Source: Paenibacillus physcomitrellae
GTDB taxonomy: Bacteria > Bacillota > Bacilli > Paenibacillales > Paenibacillaceae
DNA length: 64,000 nt
Reading direction: 5' to 3'
NCBI RefSeq assembly: GCF_002240225.1
Contig: NZ_CP022584.1
Span: forward strand, 2,108,001-2,172,000
The notes below the pieces were generated by a model. It made no database searches and had not been told where the DNA came from. It worked only from the letters and a program-made list of their open reading frames with translations. Every line of letters starts with the position of its first letter. Positions within the stretch are counted from its first letter, which is position 1. A program made the translations under genes and the position numbers. Below, piece by piece: positions 9,121-16,432 of this stretch.

Positions 9121-9432
9121 TTATTGGTGTTTCGTGATCAAGCTCTTCAAAGCTTCTTTAGAGTTGACACCTACTACTTTGTCAACCGGTTGGCCGTCTT
9201 TGAACAGGATCAAAGTCGGAATGCTCATAACGCCGAAACGGGATGCGGATTCAGGGTTTTCGTCCACATTCACTTTCGCGATTGTAGCATCAACCTCGCC
9301 AGCCAGTTCGTCCAGAATTGGAGCGATCATTTTGCAAGGTCCGCACCAAGGAGCCCAGAAGTCAACCAAAACAGTGCCTTGGCCTTCCACTTCATTCTTA
9401 AACGTTGAATCGGAAACATTAACGATTGCCAT
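9121..9432 (-). CDS. trxA: Thioredoxin
   Basis: A 103-residue classic thioredoxin with the W-C-G-P-C-K active site (Cys30, Cys33) and the cis-proline segment S-I-P-T. It reduces protein disulfides in the cytoplasm with thioredoxin reductase. GGAGGAG precedes the ATG. It has its own terminator and appears monocistronic. Confidence 0.98.
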   Translation of the reverse strand: MAIVNVSDSTFKNEVEGQGTVLVDFWAPWCGPCKMIAPILDELAGEVDATIAKVNVDENPESASRFGVMSIPTLILFKDGQPVDKVVGVNSKEALKSLITKHQ

Positions 9433-9641
9433 TTGTATCTCCTCCTATAAAAGTATTGAGCTCTGCAAAGTTTGCCCTGTCAGGCGGTATTATCATTCAT
9501 TACCCCCATCAAAACGTAGGCAAAACCCAAACTTCACTTGATAAATTATATTGTGTCCAATACGACACGGGGTCATTATAACATTTTTTCAGCAAATAGG
9601 GAATGGGAAGCGACTTGTGAAAACACATCTTCACGCGATCT

Positions 9642-10595
9642 TCACGTTGCCCGCCGCTGGTTGCTCCCGTTCACTGTCACTACATCCACAAACGGAGCGA
9701 TCCGGTCCATCAGCCGCTGGCCTTTATAAGCCTCTTCGCCATCTTTGCTTGTAAAGCTGAGATGTTTCTCCAAATCAGGCAGGTCATAATTGGACGTATA
9801 AAAAGTAGGCCGGCGGTTCATTCTATAATTCAAAATAGAACCCAGAATATGATCCCGGACCCAGGGATTCAGGTTCTCTGCGCCGATATCGTCAAAGACC
9901 AGCAGATCGGCCTCGCGCATCGTGTCTACCATTTCCTTAAGCCGCTGGTTGTCCTGCATGACATATTTGACTTCTTCCACAAACTCAGGCATATACACAA
10001 TTACGCCGGTGTAGCCGGATTCGGCCAGCTCATGAAGCAGGTAGGACATCAGGAATGTTTTTCCCGTGCCGAAATGGCCTTTCAAATAAAGCCCTTTGCT
10101 GGACAGACCGTTCGCCTGGACTTCGTTAATATACTGCAGCACCCGACCCACGGCAGGGGCCCTGTTCATGTCTTTGGACACAATCTCAACAGCGTTATAC
10201 CCTTCCTTAAGCGCCCGTTCGTCAATGTAAAAGCTTCTGATTCGCTTCCGAACCTCCGTCTCATGCTGGAAAGCCAGCTGTTTGGAGCAGGGCACCTTGC
10301 GCTCATACAAATCAGGTGCAGCCGTTACCGTCTCCACCGTCAGCTTCGTATAATGCCCTTGAAAATCGTTCGGGCAGCGTTCGAGCCCCGGACAAGCCGC
10401 GCAGCTGCGGCTGTCTTTGACGTACTGGTACAGCTTGCCCAGATGAAGCGTAAGCTGGCTGCGATCCAGCTCCGGATGAAGCTGCAGCAGTTCGGCAATC
10501 AGCGGATCTTCAAACAGCTCTCTCATGACACGTTCGGAACGGGCTTTGAGCTGCGGACTTTGTATTTGGGACAGCAGTTCGCCCAACGATTCCAT
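9642..10595 (-). CDS. dnaI: Primosomal protein DnaI (helicase loader)
   Basis: DnaI loads the replicative helicase at origins and restarted forks in Bacillales. The 317-residue protein has an N-terminal zinc-binding region (Cys65, Cys68, Cys74, His81) and a C-terminal AAA+ ATPase with Walker A G-H-F-G-T-G-K-T (173-180) and Walker B L-L-V-F-D-D-I (231-237). CGGAGGAG precedes the ATG. It lies 43 bp downstream of dnaB, the same order as in B. subtilis. Confidence 0.97.
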   Translation of the reverse strand: MESLGELLSQIQSPQLKARSERVMRELFEDPLIAELLQLHPELDRSQLTLHLGKLYQYVKDSRSCAACPGLERCPNDFQGHYTKLTVETVTAAPDLYERKVPCSKQLAFQHETEVRKRIRSFYIDERALKEGYNAVEIVSKDMNRAPAVGRVLQYINEVQANGLSSKGLYLKGHFGTGKTFLMSYLLHELAESGYTGVIVYMPEFVEEVKYVMQDNQRLKEMVDTMREADLLVFDDIGAENLNPWVRDHILGSILNYRMNRRPTFYTSNYDLPDLEKHLSFTSKDGEEAYKGQRLMDRIAPFVDVVTVNGSNQRRAT

Positions 10596-10638
10596 GTTTC
10601 CGCTCCTCCGTTTCCTAATCTATTCAAATTGTTCGGTT

Positions 10639-12147
10639 TTATTTCTTTTGGCCGTTTTGCATCTGCTCTGCCATTCTGAGCAGCTCGGCAAACTCTTCTT
10701 CCGACAAGGTTTTATCTGTATTCACCGCGCTTGGCACGATGGGAATTTCCGGTTTCGGTTTATTGCCCCTGGAATAATTACGGCTACGCCCACCGGCGGC
10801 AGCGGAAGTACCGCCTTCCTTCACAGCCTTATTCAGCTTCTCTTGCTCCCGGATGTAACTGACCGCCTTCTCATAGGTCGTCACCTGCTTAAGCAGCATA
10901 TTGGAAGCGATCGTTTCCACGAATTTGCGGTTGATCCGCTGTTCGCCTCCTGCTGTAAGCAGCATCATCAAATAATGGATTAATACATTGATAACTTCAC
11001 CGGGCAGCTTATAATTCATATCGATTTTCTCAAAAATATCAAGGAGATTATCCGGTACCGTCCCCGGAAAAAATTTCGGCAGCAGCCGGGTGTGCGGCTC
11101 ATTGCGGAGCATCATGTTATATTGATGCACATCGCATTTCCCCTGCAGCTGAGGCGGCACCTCCAAATAAAATTCCATCTGCACGGAGTATTCCTCCGGC
11201 ATTTCCTGGGCTTCCTGATTCTCCTGGCGCAGCGCCACCACTTTGCCCATGGCTGCGCTGCGTTCCTCCTGGCGTTTCTTGCCCTGACGGAAATGGAGGT
11301 TGGCTTTGTGCTGAAGCGCGTCAAGCTGCAGACTGCCATCCGCGGCAAAAATCCCGTCCTCGTCCAGCAGCCGGCACAAATCCTGTATGTTAAGGTCATA
11401 TTTACGGGCCGTGTAGTTGACGGCGCCCATTTTGTCCTGATCGAAACGCAGGGACTCTACATGTTTGCGATTAACGGAACCGCGAGGGAAACGCATGATG
11501 ATGTCCGCGTAATTAAACAGCGGCTCCTCCTGTTTTCTCTCCGGCTGTCTCGAAATCGCCATTTCCGAAATCGCCTGCTCCAGCTCGTAATCGATCGTAT
11601 GTGTATTTAATTGAAAAATATCGTAAAAAGGCACGGTCAAATTTTCTTTATTGGTAGCCCGGCCATATTCGGCAGCTTCCCGGCTGAACATTTGCTCCTG
11701 CAGCGACAACACCGCGAATTTCCCCAGTTTGTCCCGGAGCAGAAGCGTCAGGTGCTGGGTTTTGAAAAATTCCGACGGTGTCAGCGGCGGCTGAAGCTCG
11801 TATTCATATAAGTAATCTTCGCTTTCCGGAACATAGACCCGGCTGCACTGCAGCAGCCCGACCGCCTCCAGTTTGGAGGCTTGTTCAATCAGCAGCTTGC
11901 GCCCTTTCTCACTTGGTTCTATGCCTAGAGATAAGAACAGATGGCGCTGCTGTTCCAGCTTCGAATAACCAACTTGTTCCAGAGATACCTGCCCAAACAA
12001 AAAATGATAGAGTGCAACGGCAAAACCGCCTACCATCGGCTGGTAAATCAGACTGAGCATTTTTTGTCCAACGGTACCAAGATCAAAGTCGCGATATACG
12101 CAGTAACGGTGGTTTTCCGTAAAATGATGAAGATTATGAATGCGCAA
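10639..12147 (-). CDS. dnaB: Replication initiation and membrane attachment protein DnaB
   Basis: This 502-residue protein is the Bacillus-type DnaB (DnaD/DnaB family), which works with DnaD and DnaI to bring the replicative helicase to DNA; it is not the helicase. Its N-terminal winged-helix part starts with F-T-E-N-H-R-Y and the C-terminus carries the DnaD-like helical segment and a charged tail. The start is a TTG with AAAGGAG ten bases upstream. A TAGAAT -10 sequence lies near 12188-12193. It forms an operon with dnaI. Confidence 0.95.
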   Translation of the reverse strand: MRIHNLHHFTENHRYCVYRDFDLGTVGQKMLSLIYQPMVGGFAVALYHFLFGQVSLEQVGYSKLEQQRHLFLSLGIEPSEKGRKLLIEQASKLEAVGLLQCSRVYVPESEDYLYEYELQPPLTPSEFFKTQHLTLLLRDKLGKFAVLSLQEQMFSREAAEYGRATNKENLTVPFYDIFQLNTHTIDYELEQAISEMAISRQPERKQEEPLFNYADIIMRFPRGSVNRKHVESLRFDQDKMGAVNYTARKYDLNIQDLCRLLDEDGIFAADGSLQLDALQHKANLHFRQGKKRQEERSAAMGKVVALRQENQEAQEMPEEYSVQMEFYLEVPPQLQGKCDVHQYNMMLRNEPHTRLLPKFFPGTVPDNLLDIFEKIDMNYKLPGEVINVLIHYLMMLLTAGGEQRINRKFVETIASNMLLKQVTTYEKAVSYIREQEKLNKAVKEGGTSAAAGGRSRNYSRGNKPKPEIPIVPSAVNTDKTLSEEEFAELLRMAEQMQNGQKK

Positions 12148-12303
12148 AACGCTATCGCTCCTTTCCGGCTAAAACGTCGTTTCTCTATTCTATCACAAAA
12201 CTTTTCGACTTGAATCGCTAAATATAAACAATTCCGAATCCAAAAAAATCCCCGGATCCAACCTTATCCCCTTGAAAAATAAAACAACCCCTGACGGAAA
12301 AAC

Positions 12304-12323
12304 GTTCTCTCGCTTCGAGAAAC
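12304..12323 (-). terminator. Terminator between the sinI-like gene and dnaB
   Basis: GTTTCTCG and CGAGAGAAC pair with one bulge. The minus strand continues GTTTTTC, and the plus strand continues TTTTTTC, so it can work both ways. It closes the sinI-like transcript. Confidence 0.75.
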
Positions 12324-12362
12324 TTTTTTCTGCACAGAGGTTATCCAGTAGTTATTAGAAAT

Positions 12363-12512
12363 CTAGGGCTTCGCTTTTTTCTCAGCTAAAAAATTTCTGA
12401 CCTCTTCAATCGGTATGCCTGACTTTTTGGCGGACAGCATTAGAAAAAACCAATCCTTATGAACATCAGCTTCGTTTGGGTTGATTTCAAGAACCTGGGC
12501 CGGTTTATCCAG
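12363..12512 (-). CDS. sinI: SinI-like anti-repressor, 49 residues, apparent CTG start
   Basis: The frame encodes 49 residues whose centre (D-V-H-K-D-W-F-F-L-M-L, then S-G-I-P-I-E-E-V-R-N-F-L) matches the SinI dimerisation helices of B. subtilis, where E-W-V-E-L-M and I-S-P-E-E-I-R-K-Y-L occupy the same places. SinI binds SinR and removes it from biofilm promoters. No ATG, GTG or TTG is available at the 5' end: a perfect AGGAGG sits seven bases before a CTG, which I take as the start. The leader upstream contains a GEMM riboswitch, and a SinR homologue is encoded at 16008. The only internal ATG would remove half of the helix pair. Confidence 0.82.
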   Translation of the reverse strand: MDKPAQVLEINPNEADVHKDWFFLMLSAKKSGIPIEEVRNFLAEKKAKP

Positions 12513-12542
12513 AAAAACTCCTCCTATACTTCTTCAGAGTTC

Positions 12543-12629
12543 CCAGGCAATCCGGCCGTCGTAGTATCGCTACCTTAGACCCGTGACTTTGTGCCCCTGC
12601 CTTTCAGCAGGTTTACCCTTCAACTGGTT
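12543..12629 (-). promoter_or_regulatory. GEMM riboswitch aptamer (c-di-GMP-I class)
   Basis: Reading the minus strand, the leader of the sinI-like gene has the conserved blocks of the GEMM-I family in order: GGGTAAACC (12610-12618), a stem capped by a GAAA tetraloop (12602-12605), GGGGCACAAAGTC (12585-12597), CGGGTCTAAGG (12573-12583), a GTAG/CTAC hairpin, and a closing GGATTGCC. GEMM-I RNAs bind cyclic di-GMP; a minority prefer cGAMP, and I cannot decide the ligand by eye. Downstream, GAACTC can pair with GAGTTT next to a T-run and over the AGGAGG site, so control could be by termination or by masking of translation. Confidence 0.88.
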
Positions 12630-12671
12630 ATTTTCACTATCCATAATGCAGTCCAGTGTTTGTCCTTTTTT

Positions 12672-12677
12672 ATTATA
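12672..12677 (-). promoter_or_regulatory. -10 element for the riboswitch-sinI transcript
   Basis: A perfect TATAAT on the minus strand places a transcript start near 12665, about 35 nt before the aptamer. No good -35 hexamer is seen at 17 bp, so the promoter may be weak or need an activator. Confidence 0.55.
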
Positions 12678-12825
12678 ATATGAACCCTCCGCAAAAGTTT
12701 GTCATTTCTCGTCCTCCATCCTTGTCCTTTTTTGCCGTTAATCCGGCTAATTTTACGCGGACTGCTTACATTTTGTCGCAGCCTCTTGTCCATCCGCTTT
12801 AATGAAATCCTTCCCTTCTAGTTTT

Positions 12826-12841
12826 GTTCTTAATAGCGAAT
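12826..12841. promoter_or_regulatory. Palindromic operator candidate 1 (SinR-like)
   Basis: GTTCTTAATAGCGAAT, one of three near-identical 16-bp imperfect palindromes in the region upstream of the matrix operon. Its left half resembles the B. subtilis SinR site GTTCTYT. Confidence 0.6.
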
Positions 12842-12908
12842 TAAAATGTTTTAAATATTGCAATTCAGAGAGGAAAAGCGAGAAAACGAAAGGTTGATTT
12901 AGATAATC

Positions 12909-12924
12909 GTTCGTTATTGAGAAT
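12909..12924. promoter_or_regulatory. Palindromic operator candidate 2 (SinR-like)
   Basis: GTTCGTTATTGAGAAT, an inverted copy of the same 16-bp palindrome, 83 bp from copy 1. Confidence 0.6.
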
Positions 12925-12986
12925 ATTTCATCTTTCTTGACGTTTTATTTTATTGGCCTGAAGGCTGTATGATTAGTCCCAGAAAC

Positions 12987-13002
12987 GTTCTTAATAACGA
13001 AC
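12987..13002. promoter_or_regulatory. Palindromic operator candidate 3 (SinR-like)
   Basis: GTTCTTAATAACGAAC, the most symmetrical copy, 78 bp from copy 2 and about 40 bp before the first gene of the matrix operon. A TATGAT at 12968-12973 just upstream could be the -10 box, which would put this site at the transcription start. A further half-site GTTCGCAAGAAG starts at 13019. Confidence 0.62.
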
Positions 13003-13036
13003 AATACTTGAGATAAACGTTCGCAAGAAGGGAATG

Positions 13037-14524
13037 ATGGGTATGCGCCGTACCAGAATGGCCGCACAGCGTAAAAGAAGGGACAAACGGAGAAAAACCT
13101 GGATTACCCGTTCCCTTCAGTCCGGAATGGTTTTATCAAGCCTGTTCGTTGGTCTTTCGCATCAGACCGGTACAACCTATGGGAATTTTAACAGCTTCCA
13201 GGAAACCAACGGGGAGCTTGCCATTTGCAGCATTTTCCCCTCCGACCTTGAAGCCCTCTTAACCCGTCTATCCGATGTGCTGGCGCAGGCGGGCCTGCAG
13301 CGTGAACAGCTGCAGCTGAACGCCGTCATGGACTACGGCATGCCTGACGCTGCCTTGTCTTCTGTCTTCGCCGCGTCTTCAGGCTCAAGTCTTGAAGAGA
13401 TGAAAGCAGCAGAAGCCGGACTTGACGCACAGCGTGAAGGCCTGCTGAATAGGCTGGACATGCTGAACGCCCGCTTGGCAGCTAATGATGCCGCATGGAT
13501 GGAGCTTCAGCAGCTCGCCGGTTCGGCAGCCGGACTGCTCCAGGAGCTTATGCAGGCTGTGCGCGATAATCAGCCGAATTGCACGGAAATCAGGCAATCT
13601 GCAGAATTAGATGCGGTTTCGGCTCAAATGAACCGTGAGCCCCTCTTATCCGGATCTTTGTCTGCAGCAATACAATCCCTTTTGGCTTATTTAAGGGAAG
13701 TCCAAGCCGCCGGCAGCCGGACAGAAGGCGATCCGGATGCGCTTGAAGCGTTCCTGCAGGACAGCGGAAGCCCCCTTGCCAAAGCCTACTCGCTGCTGGA
13801 ACCGGGCGATCTTGTCGGGAACCAGCCGCTAAATGAAACCCTCATTTCTCATAACCAGCAGATAACGAGTCAGCTGGAATCGGGGATCTCGGCGATAAAC
13901 GGGCAATTAAGCGATATTGGAGCCAAAATCTCCGCCCTTCGCGCGGCAATTGAAACCGAACAGGCCCGTCTTGAAGAGCAAGCACGCCTTGAAGAACAGG
14001 CTCGTCTTGAGAAGCTAGCTCAACAAGAAAAAGAGGAAGGCGATCCCGCACTGAAGCCCGAGGCTGATCCAACAGACCCGTCTGCTTCTGATCAGGCTCC
14101 TGATCCTACTTCTGATCCATCAGCTTCGGATCCTAGTTCCGATTCGTCGGCTGTTGACCCGGCTGATTCAGATCCTGCCTCCAATCCGGCTGATTCCGAT
14201 CAGCCTGCTCCTGACCAGGCTTCTGATACGGCTTCCGATCCGGCGGATCCAGATCAGTCTGCTTCCGACACAGCTTCCGATCCCGTTCCGGACTCCACCT
14301 CTGATCAGACTTCCGATTCGCCGGTTTCCGATCCGTCAGTTTCCGATCCGTCACCCTCTGCTCCGCCCGCTTCCGAGTCTGAGCCTTCCAGCTCAGCGCC
14401 TGCAGAAGCCGTTCCAGCCGAACCTGCAGCTCCGGCGCCTGCAGCAGCGGACGAAAACATAGGCAGCAGCCCTGAAGCTTCCAGCAGTCCGGAGACAGAG
14501 ACTCCAGCGGCACCGTCCCCATAA
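13037..14524 (+). CDS. TapA-position secreted protein with Asp/Ser-rich tail
   Basis: First gene of a sipW-tasA operon, the place held by tapA in B. subtilis. The product (about 495 residues) has a very basic start, one hydrophobic segment (about 29-45) and a T-T-Y-G-N-F sequence typical of SipW substrates. A helical region follows (about 60-310), ending in Glu/Arg/Leu-rich coiled-coil repeats. The tail (about 330-495) is of low complexity, dominated by D-P/S-A-S-D-type repeats and then Pro/Ala/Ser. I see no clear sequence match to TapA, so an anchoring or accessory role for the TasA-like fibre is inferred from position. Possible starts are ATGs at 13034, 13037 and 13043; AAGAAGGG at 13025-13032 does not decide between them. 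Confidence 0.75.
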   Translation: MGMRRTRMAAQRKRRDKRRKTWITRSLQSGMVLSSLFVGLSHQTGTTYGNFNSFQETNGELAICSIFPSDLEALLTRLSDVLAQAGLQREQLQLNAVMDYGMPDAALSSVFAASSGSSLEEMKAAEAGLDAQREGLLNRLDMLNARLAANDAAWMELQQLAGSAAGLLQELMQAVRDNQPNCTEIRQSAELDAVSAQMNREPLLSGSLSAAIQSLLAYLREVQAAGSRTEGDPDALEAFLQDSGSPLAKAYSLLEPGDLVGNQPLNETLISHNQQITSQLESGISAINGQLSDIGAKISALRAAIETEQARLEEQARLEEQARLEKLAQQEKEEGDPALKPEADPTDPSASDQAPDPTSDPSASDPSSDSSAVDPADSDPASNPADSDQPAPDQASDTASDPADPDQSASDTASDPVPDSTSDQTSDSPVSDPSVSDPSPSAPPASESEPSSSAPAEAVPAEPAAPAPAAADENIGSSPEASSSPETETPAAPSP

Positions 14525-14554
14525 ATTTAAATGAATTCGTAGAGGAGAATGAAC

Positions 14555-15154
14555 ATGGTTCGAAAATTGTTTAGCAGCATGCTTTCAACCCTGCTGCTCC
14601 TTGCCTTCATCGTGATGGCCGTAGCCGTCGTGATTTCCAAGGCCAGCGGCGGTACACCCAACTTTTTTGGCTACCAGATCAAAACGGTGCTCTCCGGCTC
14701 CATGGAGCCGGGCATTCAAACCGGATCGATTATAGCCGTCAAGCCGGGCGGCGATATGACCCGTTTCTCCCCAGGCGATGTTATTTCCTTTAAATCCGGG
14801 GATAAAATCATCACTCACCGCATTGTCGACGTGACCCAAAATGGCTCTTTAAATCAGGTCATGTACAAAACCAAAGGCGATAATAATGATGCGCCCGATT
14901 TGGATGCCGTCCCTTCCGGAGATGTCATCGGCGAATATTCCGGCTTCACCCTCCCCTATGCGGGTTATGCCATGACCTTCGCCAACTCCAAAGCCGGCAG
15001 CCTGCTGCTGCTTGTGGTTCCAGGCCTGCTGCTGTTCGCCTTTTCGCTGTTCTCCTCCTGGAAAGTCATCTCGCGCCTGGAGAAAAAGGAAGGCACCAGC
15101 ACCGGTTCTGATACGGGGACGGGTTCAGGCCCTGCTCCAAAATCCTTGTCTTAA
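14555..15154 (+). CDS. sipW: SipW-type (ER-like) signal peptidase I
   Basis: The product (about 199 residues) has N- and C-terminal membrane helices and the ER-type signal peptidase signature: the catalytic Ser in S-G-S-M-E-P-G and a His instead of Lys in I-T-H-R-I. SipW removes the signal peptides of TasA and TapA in B. subtilis. Here it lies between a TapA-position gene and a TasA homologue. I chose the ATG at 14555 because AGAGGAG lies seven bases before it; the ATG at 14549 is too close to that site. Confidence 0.93.
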   Translation: MVRKLFSSMLSTLLLLAFIVMAVAVVISKASGGTPNFFGYQIKTVLSGSMEPGIQTGSIIAVKPGGDMTRFSPGDVISFKSGDKIITHRIVDVTQNGSLNQVMYKTKGDNNDAPDLDAVPSGDVIGEYSGFTLPYAGYAMTFANSKAGSLLLLVVPGLLLFAFSLFSSWKVISRLEKKEGTSTGSDTGTGSGPAPKSLS

Positions 15155-15267
15155 CCGATGCAGCAACCTGCTGCAAACCGAATACGGTGATTCTCCCGAA
15201 GTCTGTATAGCAGACCTAAGGAATCATATATAAAACTCTTATAGAGGGTAAATTTGAGGAGGAATTG

Positions 15268-15870
15268 ATGATTATGGGTATCAAAAAAACATTGGCACTT
15301 AGCGTAGCAACAGCAGCTCTTGGCTTGACACTGATGGGTGGAGGTACATACGCTTATTTCAGCTCCACTGCTGAAAGCAGCGGTACTTTTGCGGCCGGTA
15401 CTTTAGATCTTAGCGTAAACCCTACTACTGTCATCAATGTAGGCAACCTGAAACCTGGCGATACGGCGCAAAGAAACTTCAAACTCGTCAACAAAGGTAC
15501 GCTTGATATCGCCCATGTCTCCCTGGCCACCGATTACACCGTAACTAACAAAGAAGGCGCTCCCGTCAACATCGCCGATCTTGGCGATTTTATCAATGTT
15601 CAATTTCTGATCAACCAGGACAAAGGCGACTCGGTCGTCTACTCGACTACTCTCGCCGATCTGAAGAAAATGACTCCTGACGCCGTAGAGAACAAAATCT
15701 TTATCCCGTTTTTTGAAGAGCGCGGAGGTTTGAAAGCCAACAGCGAAGACACTCTCACTGTAAAGTTCGAGTTTGTGGACAACGGCAAAGATCAGAACGA
15801 ATTCCAGGGCGACTCGCTGCAGCTGAAATGGACCTTTACGGGCAAACAAGGCAGCGGGGACGAGAAATAA
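15268..15870 (+). CDS. tasA: TasA/camelysin-family matrix fibre protein
   Basis: The 200-residue protein aligns by eye with B. subtilis TasA from the start: basic residues, then A-A-L-G-L, G-G-G-T-Y-A (SipW cleavage region), T-F-A-A-G-T-L-D-L-S and N-L-K-P-G-D. It belongs to the M73 camelysin/TasA family of secreted fibre-forming matrix proteins. It is some 60 residues shorter than B. subtilis TasA, mainly in the middle and at the C-terminus. GAGGAGG lies five bases before the ATG at 15268; ATG 15274 and TTG 15265 are also possible. Two small hairpins (15160-15174 and near 15200) lie between sipW and this gene and might stabilise or modulate its message. Confidence 0.93.
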   Translation: MIMGIKKTLALSVATAALGLTLMGGGTYAYFSSTAESSGTFAAGTLDLSVNPTTVINVGNLKPGDTAQRNFKLVNKGTLDIAHVSLATDYTVTNKEGAPVNIADLGDFINVQFLINQDKGDSVVYSTTLADLKKMTPDAVENKIFIPFFEERGGLKANSEDTLTVKFEFVDNGKDQNEFQGDSLQLKWTFTGKQGSGDEK

Positions 15871-15900
15871 TAGGGTTTAAAATGCAGATAAGCATCAGGC

Positions 15901-15930
15901 AAGCGCCTCCCTACACGGGCGGCGCTTTTT
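15901..15930 (+). terminator. Terminator of the matrix operon
   Basis: AAGCGCC-CCC pairs with GGG-GGCGCTT, followed by TTTTTC. Confidence 0.88.
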
Positions 15931-15966
15931 CTTTATCCCCTGCTCTATATGCCTCGTCGGAATTTT

Positions 15967-15974
15967 GATATAAT
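15967..15974 (+). promoter_or_regulatory. Extended -10 promoter of sinR
   Basis: TGATATAAT provides an extended -10 box (TG-N-TATAAT) without a good -35, about 35 bp before the GTG start of sinR. Confidence 0.6.
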
Positions 15975-16007
15975 GACTACTAAAATGTTCGGGAAGGGCG
16001 TCTTAAA

Positions 16008-16346
16008 GTGGCAGAACTATTGGGACAGCGCATCCAGCAAATTCGTCTGGCCAAAGGATTATCCCTTTCGGAGCTGGCCGAGAAAGCGGATGTCGCCAAA
16101 TCTTATTTAAGCAATGTAGAAAGAAACATCCAGTCTAACCCTTCCATTCAATTTATCGAAAAGGTAGCGGAAGCTCTGGATTCCTCCGTCGCCTATTTGC
16201 TTTACGGCGAACACGCTGAGGAAGAATCACTTGATCCGGAATGGGCTTCCCTTGTTCACGAAGCCATGAACTCCGGCATTAGCAAAGAGGAATTCAAGCA
16301 GTTTCTCGAATTTCAGAAATGGAAGCTTAACCAAAAGGAGAACTGA
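16008..16346 (+). CDS. sinR: SinR-type biofilm repressor
   Basis: The 112-residue protein matches B. subtilis SinR over its whole length: an XRE helix-turn-helix (G-Q-R-I at the start, S-L-S-E-L-A-E-K-A, then V-A-K-S-Y-L-S, N-P-S-I-Q-F) and the C-terminal SinI-binding/dimerisation helices (E-A-M-N-S-G-I-S-K-E-E-F-K-Q-F-L). SinR represses matrix operons and is antagonised by SinI. Unlike B. subtilis, where sinI and sinR are adjacent, sinR here has its own promoter downstream of the tasA terminator, and sinI lies on the other side of the matrix operon. The start is a GTG preceded by AAGGG. Confidence 0.96.
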   Translation: MAELLGQRIQQIRLAKGLSLSELAEKADVAKSYLSNVERNIQSNPSIQFIEKVAEALDSSVAYLLYGEHAEEESLDPEWASLVHEAMNSGISKEEFKQFLEFQKWKLNQKEN

Positions 16347-16432
16347 ACACTTTATGAAAATATCGTGAAGTCGTTTGCTCCCGGCTCTTGCATTAGCTAC
16401 AATATTACATATCTTTCTTGAGGAGTGATTTC

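Noticed and set aside
9762..10679. 305-codon plus-strand frame opposite dnaI
   Set aside because: Complement of DnaI with no protein family signature and no ribosome site.
12691..12825. Searched for a Spo0A box (TGTCGAA) near sinI, as in B. subtilis
   Set aside because: Only imperfect matches such as TTTGTCGC were found, not at a convincing promoter position.
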